Assembly (NCBI RefSeq): GCF_004114935.1
Contig: NZ_CP022221.1
Location: 8,267,001-8,331,000 of the forward strand
Source: Bradyrhizobium zhanjiangense
GTDB taxonomy: Bacteria; Pseudomonadota; Alphaproteobacteria; Rhizobiales; Xanthobacteraceae
Direction: 5' to 3'
Length of the DNA stretch: 64,000 bases
Under the pieces are notes generated by a model. The model was not told where the DNA came from. It saw only the letters and a program-made list of their open reading frames with translations, and ran no database searches. Position 1 is the stretch's first letter, and each line of letters starts with the position of its first letter. A program made the translations under genes and the position numbers. Shown here one piece after another: positions 61,770 to 64,000 of this stretch.

Positions 61770-61979
61770 CTAGGGCAGCAAACGGATCGTGGTTCGGCAC
61801 GCATTCGCGGCATCGGCTCGATCGTTCTTGAGCTCCGGACAAGTCACCCAACCCCGGCTCACGGTCGGCGCGCTGCAGCGAGGACAGCGGTGTAATGCGC
61901 GCCCGTCATCCATTTGATCGAGCAACCATTCGCTCTTGATGAAGTCAGGGAGTTTCTGCTGCAGGCCGCTCGCCGTTGT
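61770..61979 (-). pseudogene. Possible fragment with zinc-ribbon cysteines
   Basis: The complement is open for 70 codons from 61979 to a TAG at 61770-61772: LQQKLPDFIKSEWLLDQMDD, then GRALHRCPRCSAPTVSRGWV and TCPELKNDRADAANACRTTI. CPRC and CP-x10-C could form a zinc ribbon. No standard start codon stands at the beginning, and the region directly follows the cupin stop codon, so it looks like the tail of a truncated gene. Not recognised. Confidence 0.35.
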
Positions 61980-62732
61980 CTATTGGGTCTTCACTGGTGC
62001 ACCCGGAAGCACGGCTGCCACACCTTCCGGATTGATGTTGAAGGCCAGGAATATCAACGGCTCATCGCCTGGGTTTCCCCATTGGTGCACGAGGTCGTGC
62101 GGTTCATAGATCAAGGACCGCGGTCCCCTTGCTTCTGTTTTGCCGTCGACCGTGTTGGCCCCGGTGCCGGAGAGTATGAAGTATAGAGCTGCGCCTGACC
62201 GATGGTGGGGCGGGTTGGAAGGCATCTGCGCCGGAAATGTGACCCGCGTGAGATTGAGATCATAATTACCTGGCTTCAGGTCGGGGATCGGGCTCGCCGT
62301 GCGGTACAATTCTCTTACGACGGCAGGTGCCGTCTCGGTAGGACGACCCAATTCTCCAGCGGGGACGAGAAAGAAGTGGAGAAATATTGACGGCGCCCCA
62401 CTGCCTGCCGTCAGCGCGGCGGCCTTTCCGCCGGCGATGAACAGCCCCTCTCCGGCATTGAGCACTTTGACCTCGCCACCGAGCGCGACCTCGGTCGATC
62501 CTGACATCTGGTAGAGGATGCCGCTGGCTGCCGAAACGCTGCTCCTCTCGCCCGGCTGAAGGGTAACGCTCACCGCTTTGAAATGGACCGGCGCGTCGGT
62601 GACGGTCGGCAGTTTGGTTGCGGCGATCACTGTTCGTGTAATTGCCGGAGGAGCCGCGGGGGTTTGCGCGGTCCCGGAGGCGGGAAGCGCCATCGCGCCG
62701 AGCAACAATAGTCCGGTTGTCCTGAATTGCAT
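61980..62732 (-). CDS. Periplasmic cupin-domain protein
   Basis: 250 aa. A signal peptide MQFRTTGLLLLGAMALPASG ends near AQT. Two cupin-like halves follow: PVHFKAVSVTLQPGERSSVS and NAGEGLFIAGGKAA, then PHHRSGAALYFILSGTGANT and IYEPHDLVHQWGNPGDEPLI, where the H residues (HHRSGA, PHDLVHQ) can bind metal. Enzymatic activity uncertain; many such proteins are isomerases or binding proteins. The divergent DedA gene starts 165 bp upstream. Confidence 0.85.
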   Translation of the reverse strand: MQFRTTGLLLLGAMALPASGTAQTPAAPPAITRTVIAATKLPTVTDAPVHFKAVSVTLQPGERSSVSAASGILYQMSGSTEVALGGEVKVLNAGEGLFIAGGKAAALTAGSGAPSIFLHFFLVPAGELGRPTETAPAVVRELYRTASPIPDLKPGNYDLNLTRVTFPAQMPSNPPHHRSGAALYFILSGTGANTVDGKTEARGPRSLIYEPHDLVHQWGNPGDEPLIFLAFNINPEGVAAVLPGAPVKTQ

Positions 62733-62897
62733 GATTGCCTCCCAGGTTCAGCGGATCATCGGAGCATGATACGCTCTCCCAGCGCCACTTGGAATGGCAG
62801 GGCACTTGGCCGGAGACCGCGAGCAACGCCGCGAAACGGAATTCGTGCGGTCGGGGATCATTGAAGTGGAGGAAACTGCAGCGGGCAGTCTTAGAAG

Positions 62898-63536
62898 ATG
62901 GACTTTGCCTCTATCTCGAGCTCTCTGATCCGTTTGATCCAGGTCCATGGACCCTGGATCATTTCCGTGGTCGTTGCGCTGGAAAGCGCCGGCGTGCCCC
63001 TCCCCGGGGAGACCATCCTTGTTGCCGCCGCACTCCTGGCCGCCGCCACCAATCAGATCGATATCGGTATTGTGGTCGCCGCGGCCGCCGCAGGTGCAAT
63101 CATCGGAGACGGGATCGGATACACGGTCGGGCGCCGCTTCGGAATGCCGCTACTTCGCAAATACGGGCACTACATTCGCCTGGATGAAAACCGGTTGCTG
63201 ATCGGTCGATACCTGTTTTTTCGATACGGCAACGCAGTCGTGTTTTTTGGTCGCTTTATCGCGGTGCTGCGCATGTTTGCGGCTTTGCTTGCCGGCGCAA
63301 ACGGCATGCCGGCGGGTCGCTTTTTCCTCTTCAACATCACCGGGGGCATCTGCTGGGCGTGTGTCTTCGGCTTCGGTGCCCACGCTGTCGGAACCGAAAT
63401 CTACAAGATTTCTGAAACGCTGAGCCTCGTGTCACTGGGATTGTTTATTGGCGCGGGATCTGCGCTTTCGATCATCGTGCGGCGATATGAAATTGTGCTT
63501 CTTCGTCAGGCCCAGCGGGCACTGCCGGATGGCTAG
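62898..63536 (+). CDS. DedA/SNARE-associated family membrane protein
   Basis: 212 aa inner-membrane protein with re-entrant and transmembrane helices. VALESAGVPLPGETILVAAA is the family-specific E-x-x-G-x-P-x-P-G-E motif, GAIIGDGIGYTVGRRFGMPL follows, then VVFFGRFIAVLRMFAALLAG with the conserved F/GR-x3-R pair. DedA proteins act in lipid-carrier flipping (undecaprenyl phosphate recycling or phospholipid scrambling) and envelope homeostasis. 63537-63818 downstream has no gene I would support. Confidence 0.93.
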   Translation: MDFASISSSLIRLIQVHGPWIISVVVALESAGVPLPGETILVAAALLAAATNQIDIGIVVAAAAAGAIIGDGIGYTVGRRFGMPLLRKYGHYIRLDENRLLIGRYLFFRYGNAVVFFGRFIAVLRMFAALLAGANGMPAGRFFLFNITGGICWACVFGFGAHAVGTEIYKISETLSLVSLGLFIGAGSALSIIVRRYEIVLLRQAQRALPDG

Positions 63537-63818
63537 TGCAAATCGAAACGGACATCCATTTTTGGTGGCTAAGTGGACATGATCAATTTGTCGGTGCGCG
63601 CCCCAGCGCTGGTTGGATCGGCAGGCGATTTTAGGCAAGTCGCACGCTTGTGTCGAAACAGCCGAACGCGATCGAGCTGTACCTCCGTTCCGTACCACTT
63701 GATGATCCGCTGCGGTTCCTTTGGCGCAGCCCTAAACCACCGCATCCTCTCGCCTTTGCGCGAGAGGATGCCTATGTCGTGGAGTACCTGCGGCGGCGCC
63801 AAATAATGGGAGGCATGC

Positions 63819-64000
63819 ATGGACGCGCCTGGCAAGGAATTTGCGCTGGCGGGCAGCCTTGAGGAGCTGAAGATCAAGAGGCGGCTCGTTGTGCACGGTG
63901 GCCATCGTCCGATCCTCGTCATCTACGACCGCGGGCGCATCTTCGCCCTCGACAATCGGTGCCCGCACATGGGCTTCCCGCTCGAGCGCGGCAGCCTCGA
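63819..64000 (+). CDS. Rieske [2Fe-2S] protein, N-terminal part
   Basis: 60 codons and two bases before the window ends: MDAPGKEFALAGSLEELKIK, then VVHGGHRPILVIYDRGRIFA and LDNRCPHMGFPLERGSLE. CPHMG is the first half of the Rieske CxH...CxxH cluster signature. GGGAGG precedes the ATG. Might be a ferredoxin component or the start of an aromatic-ring dioxygenase-type large protein; the missing part would tell. Confidence 0.85.
   Translation, partial: MDAPGKEFALAGSLEELKIKRRLVVHGGHRPILVIYDRGRIFALDNRCPHMGFPLERGSL

Overview
The window looks like a chromosomal segment of a high-GC alphaproteobacterium, most probably Bradyrhizobium or a close relative. The evidence is the codon use, the TamA/TamB pair, the DUF2934 and DUF1127 small proteins, the many ABC substrate-binding proteins, and two palindromic intergenic repeats of a kind I associate with this genus. 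The species call is inference. I saw no complete tRNA, rRNA or CRISPR array.

Layout. 1-5.3 kb: a minus-strand operon with a MetQ-type binding protein, a luciferase-like FMN monooxygenase, two carboxymuconolactone-decarboxylase/AhpD-fold proteins (Avi_7170 and Avi_7169 families), a LivK-type binding protein and the start of a LivH permease. It runs off the left edge. A family-5 solute-binding gene is divergent from it. 7.6-12 kb: decayed and small genes (SDR remnant, DUF2934 proteins, N-truncated lactonase, frameshifted LivK-like gene, VOC protein). 12.2-18.6 kb: tamB and tamA. 20.2-23.4 kb: a 2-oxoacid dehydrogenase E1alpha-E1beta-E2 operon without E3, bracketed by two related 44-bp sequences and followed by an integrase remnant. 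24.8-27.7 kb: chemoreceptor, PilZ protein and small proteins.

27.9-36 kb is an accessory stretch: alpha/beta-hydrolase, LamG/cadherin and DNA-ligase-D remnants, a MITE-like element, two GNATs, an ICMT-like and a MAPEG membrane protein, and a phospholipase-A2-like protein. At 36.4-41.5 kb a CadC-like regulator with TPR repeats and a DUF1127 gene once shared a divergent promoter. A complete IS4-family element with an 11-bp target duplication has split it, and an IS110-family transposase gene overlaps the DUF1127 3' end. 41.5-50 kb: a ketopantoate-reductase homologue, a truncated glyoxalase-like gene, a GGDEF-EAL protein divergent from a PstS-like binding protein, and a ferredoxin-reductase/cytochrome b-ethylbenzene-dehydrogenase-like redox pair.

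51-56.5 kb holds a tightly coupled surface-glycan cluster: methyltransferase, small EamA/SMR-type transporter, dolichol-phosphate-mannose-synthase-like GT2 and DUF2304, with a convergent GT39-type glycosyltransferase and then galE. A working model is synthesis of a polyprenyl-phosphate sugar, its flipping, and transfer. 57-64 kb: a membrane protein of unknown function, small ORFs, a hybrid-free GAF-PAS histidine kinase, IS110 and aldehyde-oxidase remnants, a cupin protein, a DedA protein and the start of a Rieske protein.
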